DNA from: Clytia hemisphaerica
Taxonomy: Eukaryota > Cnidaria > Hydrozoa > Leptothecata > Clytiidae
Assembly (NCBI GenBank): GCA_902728285.1
Contig: CACVBU010000865.1
Span: 4,525,840-4,589,839 of the forward strand
Length of the DNA: 64,000 nt
Reading direction: 5' to 3'
Shown: piece after piece, positions 34,105 to 44,161 of the stretch
How the letters are laid out: each line of letters opens with the position of its first letter
Position numbering within the stretch: position 1 is the first letter of the stretch
Notes under the pieces: generated by a model
What the model saw: the letters and a program-made list of their open reading frames with translations, nothing else
Databases searched by the model: none
What the model was told of the DNA's origin: nothing
Program-made: the position numbers and the translations under genes

Positions 34105-37100
34105 AAATTAGAGTTTTTCAGCGTTCCGAAAAAAATGCATGCATAGCAGAAATTTTTTCATCTTCACAGGATTGATTCTCAACAACGAAATACATCTTCT
34201 GGTCTTTGGGTTTGTTTCTGACGAAAAACCGAAACCTACCCACAGAGAGAGAGAGAATATCAAAACAAATGGGATGTCAAAGAAAATCAGTACCAAAATG
34301 ATTTTAAGGAACAACACTATCAGCATGACAACAGGGAGTATGGATCTCAAGAAACCCATCAAAGGAATAACCAGAATACAAACAAAGAAATGGATTTTTT
34401 AGCTATTTTTCAAAAATTCAAAAAAGACTTAATGCTGGAGATCGATCAGAAAATATCCACACTGATGGACAAACAAGTGAGGAAGGAAATACCACTACAA
34501 TACCAGTATCCTCAACGAATGATGTCCCCTCAGAACACCAACTGGGGAATAAACCCGTCAATGATCAACCCGTCTCGCTAAATTCATTTTCAATTTTAAA
34601 CGTTCAAGGACTTAAACCACAAACAGTTCAATCAACAGTACCATATATCAAAGACAAGTTGATTGAGAATAACTTTTTATTTATGATTTTAACAGAAACT
34701 TGGCTCAAAGACCATAATGATGCTGAGTTACACATAGAAGGCTATGAAATATTTCGGTCCGACAGAAAAAGACCAAAGTCACGATTTGGAAGATGTAGTG
34801 GTGGTGTCGCTATATACATGAGAGAAGATATTTCATCACACTTCAAACAGACCGTTACACACTCAAATGGCGTTATCGAAGTCATCTGTCTGAGTTCGAA
34901 TACATTGGATATCCAAATATGGGGAATATACCGACAGCCAGATGACTCATCAAACGGAAATCCATCTAAGAATGAACAATTCAAACCAGTTATAGAGTTA
35001 ATTAAATCAGAACTAGACAAAACTGAAGGAAAAACACCAGACATCTTCATAGCGGGTGATTTTAACCTGCCACACGCAAATTGGGACAGCAAGTGCTCAA
35101 ACCCTGGGGCATCTACAGAGGAACAAAGAATGACTAGTGAAATATTCACTCTTATGAATGACCATAATCTGATTCAACACATTAGAGGAGCCACACACAA
35201 AGCAGGAAATACACTGGATTTAATGCTCACAAATAACCCTCTACTAATACACAGCTATGAATCAGCCCCATCACCAGATTACATATCCCATCACTCAATG
35301 ATCAATGTTAAAATTCACTTTGATTTACACTCAAGTTTCCAAAAGGAGGATCCCTTTGTTGTGCGTAATGTATTTGATGAGTACAATTTTCATTCAAAAA
35401 CAATAAACTGGGTATCAATCAAGGAAAAAATGAAGGATAAATTGTGGACAGACCTTCATGATCAACCGACAGCTGACCAATTGTCAACAATCACAGACTG
35501 GATCATAGACATAATTAAGGAATATGTACCAAAACGAAAACCAAACACTAAAAAATTTCAGAAGATACCACGCGAGCGAAAGATTTTATTCAGAAAAAGA
35601 AAAAACATTTTTAGAAAATTTCCAAACCCAATGAAAATGCAAAATCCAAACAAAATTAATAGACATTGAAACTAAACTAAAGCTATCCTACGAATCAGAG
35701 AAGAAAAGCCAGGAAAGGAAGGCAACAGAATCACTAAAAAACAATCCTAAATTTTTTTATGCATATGCAAAAAAGCATAGTAAATCAAAATCCAAAGTTG
35801 GACCACTGCGTGACAAAAATAATTCTTTGATATATGATGCTGACCGTATTGCTAATATACTCCAAGACCAATACACATCGGTTTTCAGTGTACCATCGGA
35901 AAATGACGTCACTCATCCAACAATATGTCCAAACGTGCTAAAAGACATAGACTTTGACAAAAAAGACTTCATTGAAGCAATCTCAACATTGTCACCAAAC
36001 TCTGCTCCAGGTCCTGATGGATTTCCTGCGATTTTGCTGAAAAATTGCAAAGAAGAACTTGCTAAGCCACTCGCAATATTCTGGAGGAACTGTCTGAACC
36101 ATGGAGTAACAGAGGAGATTCACAAAAGAAATCATATCACACCAATATCAAAGGGTGGAGATCAAGGAGAGCCATCTAACTACAGGCCAGTATCACTTAC
36201 GTCCCATCTCACCAAGGTGTTTGAAAAAATAGTTCGAAAGAAGATAGTCGAATTTATCAACAACAATGACTTGTTCAACCCAACACAGCATGGTTTCCGG
36301 GAAGGGCGATCATGCCTTAGTCAATTACTCAGCCACTATGACAGTATCCTATCAAAACTAGAAGAAGGATTGGATGTAGATGTTGTATATCTCGATTTTT
36401 CAAAAGCATTTGATAAAGTCGACCACAGGATACTGCTATCAAACTGAAATCTATTGGAATAACAGACAAACTACTTAAATGGATTAAGTCATTTCTTCAA
36501 GACAGAAACCAAGTAGTATTTGTAGACGGTCACAAGTCGTACCAGGCAAAAATTCAATCAGGAGTACCTCAAGGATCGGTTCTTGGGCCATTATTCTTCA
36601 TCATCATGATATCAGACATTGATGAAGGGACAACCAAAGCAGAACTTGCAAGTTTTGCTGATGACACACGAGTAAAGAAAGGAATCCAAAACATCATTGA
36701 CCAGTTTCACCTACAAAACGACCTTAACAATGTTTATCAATGGTCGACCATAAACAAAATGATGTTAAATGGAAAAAAGTTCGAGCATCTCCATTATGGA
36801 AACGGACCAGCCACCAGTTATTTCACAGGTGAAGGAAAGATAATCCAAACCAAATCTTCAACAAGGGATCTTGGTGTTACCATGTCAGACGATGGGAAAT
36901 TCAACCAACATATTCTAACCATTGTAGAAAAAGTACAGCTACTCATTGGTTGGATTCTGAGAACATTCAGCTCAAGAGAACATGATGTCATGCTCACTCT
37001 TTGAAAGTCTTTAGTCATACCACACATCGACAACTGTTCTCAACTATGGTCACCCAATGAAGTTAATCTGATCCAGCAGATCGAAGATCTCCAAAAATCA

Positions 37101-37600
37101 TTCACAAGGAGGATTAAAAACCTACACAACCAAAACTATTGGGAAAGACTACAAACATTAAAACTGTTTTCACTGCAGAGAAGGCGTGAAAGATATATTA
37201 TCATATACACTTGGTGTATTATTGAGAAGCTTGTCCCAAATCCTGGGACAATCACGTTCTATGCCAATCCCAGACAAGGAAGAAAATGTCACATACCACT
37301 AGTGAAAAGGGGGCCCTGGCAAAAAGTCATATACTCAAGTTTTAAAGTCCAAGGACCAAGGCTTTTCAACTCGCTGCCAAAACGTCTAAGGGATCTCACT
37401 GGGTGCAAGAAATTGAAATTCAAAACTGAGCTGGATAAATATCTTTTTACAGTTCCCGACGAGCCACTCGTGACTGGCTACACTATGATGAGACGAGCTG
37501 AAACAAACAGCATCATCAATATGAAAATTTACATCGGTCCTCACAGGATGGATGCGTAAAGATATTACGAAACAAGCTCAAGGTAACTCAAGGTAACTGA
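34105..37600 (+). pseudogene. Nearly full-length APE-type LINE (CR1/L2-like), inactivated
   Basis: A possible ORF1 remnant ends at 34581. The endonuclease frame (about 34580-35668) has SFSILNVQGL at its start, the metal-binding glutamate in LTETWLKD, and IAGDFNLPHANW; the usual Ser-Asp-His near its end reads SHHS, losing the aspartate. The reverse transcriptase (35827-37559) has SAPGPDGFPA, NYRPVSLTSHLTKVFEKI, QHGFREGRSC, YLDFSKAFDKVDH, SGVPQGSVLGPL and FADDTRV, then a C-terminal domain ending IGPHRMDA. Lesions include a frame change near 35.67 kb, a one-base loss near 36438, and an in-frame TGA at 37002. The 3' end shows a CTCAAGGTAA doublet at 37577-37597, typical of a short tail repeat. 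Clade by resemblance only. Confidence 0.9.
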
Positions 37601-38076
37601 CGTTTTTCACTTTCCTTTTCCCCTTGAGCGGGCAAGAAAAAAATGATTAGTTCACGTTCTTGCGCGGGCAAATAAAGATGAGGTGCCAATCTTGCACTGA
37701 GGGTGCTACTTAGTTTCCGCCCTATTTTGCGCCCACAATAGAATGGTCCGAATACGGGGGTATTCCAAATGATAAACAATGTCGTTCTGTAAGTATTTAT
37801 TTTCTGAGAGATACAAATAGTATATTGATTATTATTATATACCTTATTTATTTAAGTATTTTTGAGCGCAAATTTAAATACATAGTTAAATAAAAAGCAA
37901 ATAATGCAGTTCTCTTTTTTCCTTAAACCCCCGGAAAAAGTTTTTTTGTCAACTTAGCTGTTTTACAAATCTCGGAAAAGAACTCCCATAGGAATTCCAA
38001 TACACTGTCCGATTGGTTAATTTTGGGACGGCTTCAAGAAAGTCATAATGGCAGATAATTTTGAAAGTTATGTAAT
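37601..38076. other. Spacer after the LINE
   Basis: AT-rich sequence without recognisable features between the LINE tail and the next foldback. Confidence 0.4.
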
Positions 38077-38340
38077 GGGCTTTTCCAGAAAAAATTCGTT
38101 CATAGGGGGTGGAGGATATATTATTTTTTCTGTGATCTACCCCTGGACATTTCGATTTTTCACCCCCTGGACAGGTGTTTTACCCCTGGACAAGCATCAA
38201 GTTGACCCCCTGGACACAAATATTTACCCCTGGAAATCGCAGATTCACCCCATGGACATGGTAGTTTTTCAGGGTTTTTTCAATACCCCTGGACAATATA
38301 TCCTCCACCCCCCATGAATGGTTTTTTTCTGGAAGAGCCC
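38077..38340. mobile_element. 264 bp MITE with repeated ACCCCTGGACA motif
   Basis: GGGCTTTTCCAGAAAAAATT at the left is the imperfect complement of the right end, and GGGGGTGGAGGATATAT pairs with ATATATCCTCCACCCCC. The core holds at least seven ACCCC(C)TGGACA motifs at spacings of roughly 20-30 bases. There is no stable coding frame. Confidence 0.85.
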
Positions 38341-38461
38341 AATGTAGGAAATGTGTGTAATTTATCGATGTTGATGGCTTGTTGATTTGAGAAAAAAGAT
38401 GACAGGTATAGCTTTTTCTAATCCTGGAATATCGAGGTTCCAGCTGCACTGACTAATAACT

Positions 38462-38735
38462 TAAAATTACAAACACTAACAACTAAAATGCAAACACTAA
38501 CAACTAAAATGCAAACACTATCAACTAAAATGCAAACACTATCAACTAAAATGCAAACACTATCAACTAAAATGCAAACACTAACAACTAAAATGCTAAC
38601 ACTAACAACTTTAAAGCAAACATTAACAACTTAAAATTACAAACACTAACAACTAAAATGCAAACACTTTCAACTAAAATGCAAACAATAATAGCTTAAA
38701 AATGCAAACACTAACAAATTAAAAAATTGCAAACA
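38462..38735. repeat. 21 bp minisatellite array, about 13 units
   Basis: Unit CAACTAAAATGCAAACACTA plus T/A, period exactly 21 over most of its length, with later units degraded. Because 21 is seven codons, one frame reads a repeated TKMQTL(S/T) heptad until a TAA near 38630, but no start context or neighbouring exon supports translation. Confidence 0.92.
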
Positions 38736-38969
38736 TAAACGAAAACTTCGAAAAATATGAGACAGGATAAGGGTACATTTCCTTGTATATTGCGTGTAAT
38801 AATGACTTGCGGTTTTAGTCTACGCATGCGCATTATATGGGCTCTTCGTGGAACTTACACTGTATGACAAGGCAGCCAGTTTGACCGGCTGAAAACGCTG
38901 TACGGCCCGGCAATCGTATTTACAGGGACGTCCTGCAGTACACCTTTCGTGGCCCGTAGCCTGGTGACC

Positions 38970-39522
38970 AGCATGGCTCTGAATGGGGTTCTAGGTCCCC
39001 CCAACAAATTTAGGTCCCCCCTAAGTTTTAGGTTCCCCCTTTTTTCAGTAAGGTTCAGGTCCCAGTTGAAATCTAAAGGTTCAGGTCCCTGCAAAAAGAA
39101 CTTTCAAGGTTCAGGTCCCTGCAAAAAGAACTTTCAAGGTTCAGGTCCCAGCAAAGAAAAATAATTTGGCACCAAATTATTTCGATTTCAATATATTATA
39201 TATTTTTATCGAATCGCTTCGCAACAATGGAATGTCTTCTTTTTGTGGTGTGTGTACCATCCCCTCTCGTACGCAGATATAAATAAAACGGTAGAACATT
39301 TAAAAACAGAACATTACAATCAAACAAAAAGATATTTTTACAATTTCTTAATTATTTTAATTAGCCCCCAGAACTTTAGTGCAGCCCTTCAGGTCCCCCC
39401 ACTTTTTTAGGCCCCCCCCTGATTTTAAAAAATGAGACAGCTCCCACCCACTTTTAGGCCAATTTTAGATTTACACCCCCCCCCCCAAATGAGTGGGGGG
39501 GGCGGAGCCATGACCGGTGACG
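38970..39522. mobile_element. C-run element with internal 30 bp tandem repeat
   Basis: GGTCCCCCC-type motifs cluster at both ends, with short ATGGCTC/GAGCCAT termini. At 39052-39160 a 30 bp unit (AAGGTTCAGGTCCCTGCAAA plus AAGAACTTTC) is repeated about three times. Non-coding. Borders are approximate. Confidence 0.55.
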
Positions 39523-39647
39523 GTGGAACAATGAAATTTGGCATGCTTTCCCCCTTGTGAGACCCACCCAGTCTGGCGCTAGGGGAGGGGGTCATTTATG
39601 GTCCTCCGCATCTACACCCAACAAAAACATCAAAACCTGGATAAAAA

Positions 39648-39738
39648 ATGTAAAAGGTGACCCTGACCCGATTCGAACTGGGGATCCCTAGTGCGTGAAC
39701 CCAACGCCTTATATCACTGGGCCAACTTCCAACTGTGC
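39648..39738 (-). pseudogene. tRNA-like sequence / tRNA-derived SINE head
   Basis: On the minus strand an A-box-like TGGCCCAGTGATA is followed about 35 bases later by a B box AGTTCGAATCG, spaced as in a tRNA gene, then T4 and T6 runs that could end Pol III transcription. The T-arm has mismatches and the acceptor arms do not pair, so it is not a functional tRNA; a tRNA-derived SINE or pseudogene is the best reading. Confidence 0.5.
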
Positions 39739-39879
39739 GCTGGCAAAATTTCTGAGGGATGTCATTCTTTCGCTAGCTTGACTTGGCCCATAGCTCAATA
39801 GGGACCCTTCAAAGTATTTTATAAACTTGGCTGAAGGTGTACGTCAGCACCAAGTGGTTCACGAGTTGTCAGTGTAGGC

Positions 39880-40500
39880 CTAACTCTTCACACAAAAATT
39901 ACGGGAAACGCATGTTTGGGCTTTGTACCCTACAGTATGCTGCACTCAAGCACTTAAGCCAAAGTCCCGCAAAGGCGGGACAAAAATCTGTTTTTTGAAG
40001 TTTGCAAAAAAACGCCACATATAAGATCTTTAAAATTCAGTATGTGAATAGAGCAATAAAAAAACAACTTTTCTATTTTTCCTTTTTTTTTGCAAAAGTT
40101 CTTGGAATGAAAATAAAGGGATAATGATAATTGAATATTATCCATTGATGATCCGCGGCACTATCGTAAAGCTAGAATCGCTTCGCATACTCTTCGCTTG
40201 AGAAAATGATTGACAGATTGAAGTTTTTCATCCGCGCAGGAGTTTGCGGAGCTCAATCCTCGGACTGCGCTAAAAATGGTAGACTGAGCGCTGATAGATA
40301 ATTTCGATGGAAGTTGTTGGAATGTTTACAAGGCTCTTGAAAGAAAATCGTTTATTTTATTGTCAATGATGACAGTGCGGTTATTGATTTTGTTAGATCT
40401 GACAAATTGATGTTTGTAAGTGCACTTTATAGTTTTGATTCCCATTGAAGAATCATATTCTGGTTTTCATGTTATTAGATGCTGGTTTAGAGCTTTAGGC
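39880..40500. repeat. Right member of a 10 kb-spaced inverted repeat
   Basis: It contains reverse complements of 30061-30110 (at 39880-39935) and of 29940-30060 (at about 40390-40500), in matching order, with about 450 extra bases between. It lies just downstream (in 5S orientation) of the 5S rRNA gene. Confidence 0.65.
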
Positions 40501-40578
40501 CTACAGTGGTTGTAGAAACGTCTAAAGGTGCAAAAGTAAAGACCACCACCCAAAAGCATAGCATAGCATTACTTGAAG

Positions 40579-40583
40579 AAAAA
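40579..40583 (-). terminator. Pol III T-run terminator of the 5S gene
   Basis: TTTTT on the minus strand about 12 bases after the end of the 5S-like sequence, the usual Pol III stop signal. Confidence 0.6.
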
Positions 40584-40595
40584 CCTCCACCTCCA

Positions 40596-40714
40596 CTCCA
40601 CGCCACCGGGAGTTCCCAGGCGGTTCCCTATCCAAGTACTATGCCAGCCTGACGATGCTTAACTTCTGTGATCTGATGAGAATGGGTGCTTTCATCCTGG
40701 TATGGACGTGGAGC
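40596..40714 (-). rRNA. 5S ribosomal RNA gene (solitary; functional or recent pseudogene)
   Basis: A 119 nt minus-strand sequence lines up with animal 5S rRNA along its whole length. It shows CCATACCA near the 5' end, GATGAAAGCACC, the internal control region with GAAGTTAAGCATCG (A box), and AGTACTTGGATAGGGAACCG then CCTGGGAA (C box), ending CCGGTGGCGTGGAG. Terminal helix I is intact: CTCCACG at the 5' end pairs with CGTGGAG at the 3' end. A TATAAATA lies 24-31 bases upstream and a T5 terminator about 12 bases downstream. 5S rRNA is part of the large ribosomal subunit and is normally in multicopy arrays; only this copy is in the window. Several C-to-T/G-to-A type differences in the usually conserved middle (TCTCATCAGATCACAG) leave open a pseudogene or a 5S-derived SINE head. 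Confidence 0.85.
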
Positions 40715-40737
40715 ATGCCTGGAGTGCTTTTTCTGGC

Positions 40738-40745
40738 TATTTATA
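40738..40745 (-). promoter_or_regulatory. TATA box of the 5S gene
   Basis: TATAAATA on the minus strand at -31 to -24 relative to the 5S start at 40714, the position where several invertebrate 5S genes have a TATA-like element. Confidence 0.65.
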
Positions 40746-41419
40746 CCTTGCTCAAGGCCGACTAAGCAGTCAGGCGAGATTCTCCGTTCAGTTTCCTCGA
40801 ACTGTACAATAGCGATAAAAATAATAATAACATTCAAGTTGATAGTGTTTGTATTTTAAGTTTTAATAGTTTTTGACAAGCTTTCGACTGGTATAAATTG
40901 TTTTTCGTTTTGATGACGTTGAAGTTTGACATTTTTATCGGGTTAAAAGGTCATGATTGACCAAATTCACATGTCGAATTTAAGTCATAACTTTTGAAGT
41001 CTAAATTTTTACCTATTGAGACTGATGTGAATTGGAATATACATAAAAAAAGGTGTCAAAAAGTATATATCATTACTATGTGCTGAAATCAAATTTTCAT
41101 TTTTGGTGTTTCAGTTGACAAATTACTACCGGACGTGTCCGTTAAAAAAATTTTCGGATGCCGAGTAAAATTTTTAGTATCAGTAGATATAAGGGAACAA
41201 GAAAAACCAACTCGGCATTTGTCCAAAAGTCTTCTTTCCATCACCTTTATGCTGATATACTGTGATATACAACCATTGCTATTAGCTCTTGTAGCTCTGG
41301 TTGTCCAATGACGCTCAAAAAGATCTCTCAGTAGCTCTCAGATCAATAGTCTGAGGTTGGTCAATGATTCCATCTAAACAGACTTATCGTCAATACAGGC
41401 AAGACATAACAGAAGTGAT
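40746..41419. other. Spacer, nothing recognised
   Basis: AT-rich DNA upstream of the 5S gene (its orientation) and before the next LINE relic; no feature that I can support. Confidence 0.4.
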
Positions 41420-43735
41420 ATGTTTTGTAAAGTTTGGTGCAATTCAAGAAATTGGACACTTTTGAACTCATTTCAATCAAAATCCAGACAGAAAAGCTCA
41501 CAGTTATCATCACTTCGTTGTACAAACTTCCTAGCTCGAACACCTACTCGAAACTACCAACATTGTTGTAATGAAATCAAAGACTTGAATAACACCTCAA
41601 AAATTTTCCTCATTGGTTTGGTGGAGACTTGAATGTCCCAGACATAGATTGGAATAATAATGCCATTCCTTGTAAACCAATACACCAAAAATATCAATAT
41701 CAATGTGAGTTTCCTTGACACTTGATGAACAACTAGTTCCAACGCGTGAGAAAAACATTCCACCAAACAGACCAATATTCGTCAACAGGATTCTGTGACT
41801 ATGACACTTCTGTCCCTCTTGATATTGTGTACTATCCTATTCATTCCCAATCTAACAAACACAAAATTTTCATATTGAATGGCAAATATTGGGTCCATTT
41901 GAGATCGAATCTGTACTGAAATTGCTGAATTCACCATCACATTTATGACAAAAAATCCCCAGAATGTAATATTGGAGGCACTCAAAGCTGTCATTGAAAA
42001 TGCCATACTATGTTCCTTCAAAGTATACATCAACTCGATATTTTCAACCATGGATAACACAGAAATGCAAACAACTATCTCGGCAAAAGAAAAGTGACTT
42101 GGAAAATAGACTTGTTAAAAGATTATCAAAGTCTGCCAATTGGGAGCGCTTCAAACGACTAACAAAGGAATCTAGGAAAACTTATCAGCATTTAACAGCT
42201 TTGGCGAGAACTGTGTCAGCCCAGAGAGGGAGTAAAAAATCCTGTAAGAAACTTTTTTCATTTATAAAATCTTGCAGATGTGAAAATGATGGTGTACAAC
42301 CCCTAAGTGGCAATGGCTGCCTACATATTGACAACAACAAAAAAGCTAACATAGTCAACAAACAATTTTCAATAGTGATTCCTGATGGCCATAAACTACC
42401 CTTACAAGGACCAGCAAACACGCCCATGACAGAAATCACTATCACGAAACCTGGTGTGAGAAAACTAAGTGAGTGACCTAAACCCAAACAAAGCTGCTGA
42501 AGCGGATGGTGTTTCATCAAGGTTTCGTACAGAATTTTCAGACCAAATATCAGTTGGCCTCACTCTAGTAATGCAAGCTTCAATGAACCAATCCTCTATA
42601 CCAGAGGACTGGAGATATGCACTAAGTTGCTCCTGTAACGGTATTTAAAAACAACAAATCAAAAGTCTGTAACTACAGAACAATAAACCTCTGTCTGTTG
42701 TAAAACAATGGAGTGCGTCATACACAGCAATGTTTTGCCCCATTTTGATAGCACCAATGTCCTTGCAGATAGCCAACAATGGCTCAGGGAGGATTGTTCA
42801 TGGTGAGAAGGGGATGTCACTATGGAATGATGGATAACACTCTTGATTGGTTAAAGAACTACTTAACGGAACCCAAACTGTTGTGATCAACAATGAAAAT
42901 TCTGCAAAAGTATCTGTCATTTTCGGTGTACCTCATGGTGCAGTTAGTTCTTGGCCTGCTTCTCTTCCTAGTGTATATTAATGACCTTTCAGGTCTTGTC
43001 ACATGAACAATACTGTTTGCCAGTGATACCTTGATCTACAGAAACATTGATACATTAGACGACACCTGATTGCTCCAAGACGACTTAGTATATGTAATCA
43101 CATGATAACTAGTGCAATTCGAGAATAAATCACGAGTGCAATTTTCGAATTGTACGAGTTATTATGTGATTACGAGCCAATCGCACAATTTTTTTCACTA
43201 CTTTTTCCCCGTCAGGAAAGTAAATTACAGTACCCTAAAAGTTTTACATTTTTCTCTTCTCTTTATATGTTTTTCTTTTATTGTTTGCTTAAAGATTTTC
43301 TTTCTCACAAAATGAATTTCGAATGCAAAACGTTCGATAAAAAAATGTGAGAAAAAACATTAAAATCAATTTTGTAAACATTGGCGCATTATTGAAGAGT
43401 GTGATTAATCATTAATTGCTCTCTACAGGATGCAATTAACGATTAATTGCTAATTGCTCTCTTTGAAGGCGCGCCAAAGAAGAAAAAATAACTCATCGTG
43501 CGATTAAACCAACTAATTGCATGGGAATATAACTGGTTCATGGAATTCGACCAAAGCTCTTAGTATCACCAACAAACTATCATTATCATAACACACCATG
43601 AATAACTAAGTCCTCGAAAGTACAGTCGATTCAGCCAAATATCTTGGTGCTCACATTCAAAAGAAACTCTCGTAGAACACTCCTGTTGACCACACTGTAA
43701 AGAAAGCAAACCAAACAAGGTTTGAGAGATGCTTA
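41420..43735 (+). pseudogene. Heavily decayed LINE, interrupted by a later insertion
   Basis: Pieces in order on the plus strand: an endonuclease motif GDLNVPDIDWNNN near 41620; the linker region with PWITQKCKQLSRQKKSDL (41994-42476 is the longest open frame, 160 codons); reverse transcriptase pieces ADGVSSRF and SSIPEDWRYA near 42500-42610, FGVPHGAV and LLFLVYINDLSGL near 42925-42990, and FASDTLIYRN (degraded FADD box) near 43015; then, after an insertion at about 43085-43510, NWFMEFDQ and AKYLGAHIQKKLS near 43530-43675. Frameshifts and stops are present throughout. It differs from the LINE at 34.1-37.6 kb and is the oldest LINE copy here. Confidence 0.85.
43085..43510. mobile_element. Insertion inside the decayed LINE
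   Basis: LINE homology stops after LLQDDL near 43085 and resumes at WEYNWFMEF near 43523. The intervening 425 bases contain ATTCGAGAA/TTTTCGAAT and several ATTAATTGC repeats (43395-43460) but no frame. The end sequences could not be paired with confidence, so the type is unknown. Confidence 0.5.
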
Positions 43736-43781
43736 TTACATAATTATTATTGCTTATATCCTAACATAAATTACATACAGT

Positions 43782-43872
43782 AAACATTCGAAGTTTTTAT
43801 AAACATTCGAATTTTTATTAAACATTCAAATTTTTTACTTAAACATTCGAATTTTTTATTAAAACATTCGAT
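43782..43872. repeat. Short tandem repeat (AAACATTCGAATTTTTTATT)
   Basis: Four to five copies of a unit of about 20-24 bases containing AAACATTCGAATTTTT with length variation in the T-run. Confidence 0.75.
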
Positions 43873-44161
43873 TTGCTTTGCAATGGCTTCACAAAAAAAT
43901 AACGTAGCTATAGTACAAAATAGCTTACACTTTTTTCATAGGCTCGAGGTAATGCTTAGCATAGTGTTTAATTTTTCCCCATATCTGAGCCTAGATATGC
44001 TTACAAGTGCAATGCTTATAAAGAAACATGTAGCAACACACCTTTTTAAAGTATTGTGAAAAAATACAACGATGCAGAATATAGAATATTGCAATGCTGT
44101 TAACTATACAGATGCAGTTTTCTGAGCTTACTATGTGAATTGAAATATATACCATATATTT

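Noticed and set aside
29935-40500. A Maverick/Polinton-type giant transposon suggested by the 10 kb inverted pair
   Set aside because: No polymerase, integrase, ATPase or capsid-like frames occur between the repeats; the only long frames belong to the LINE.
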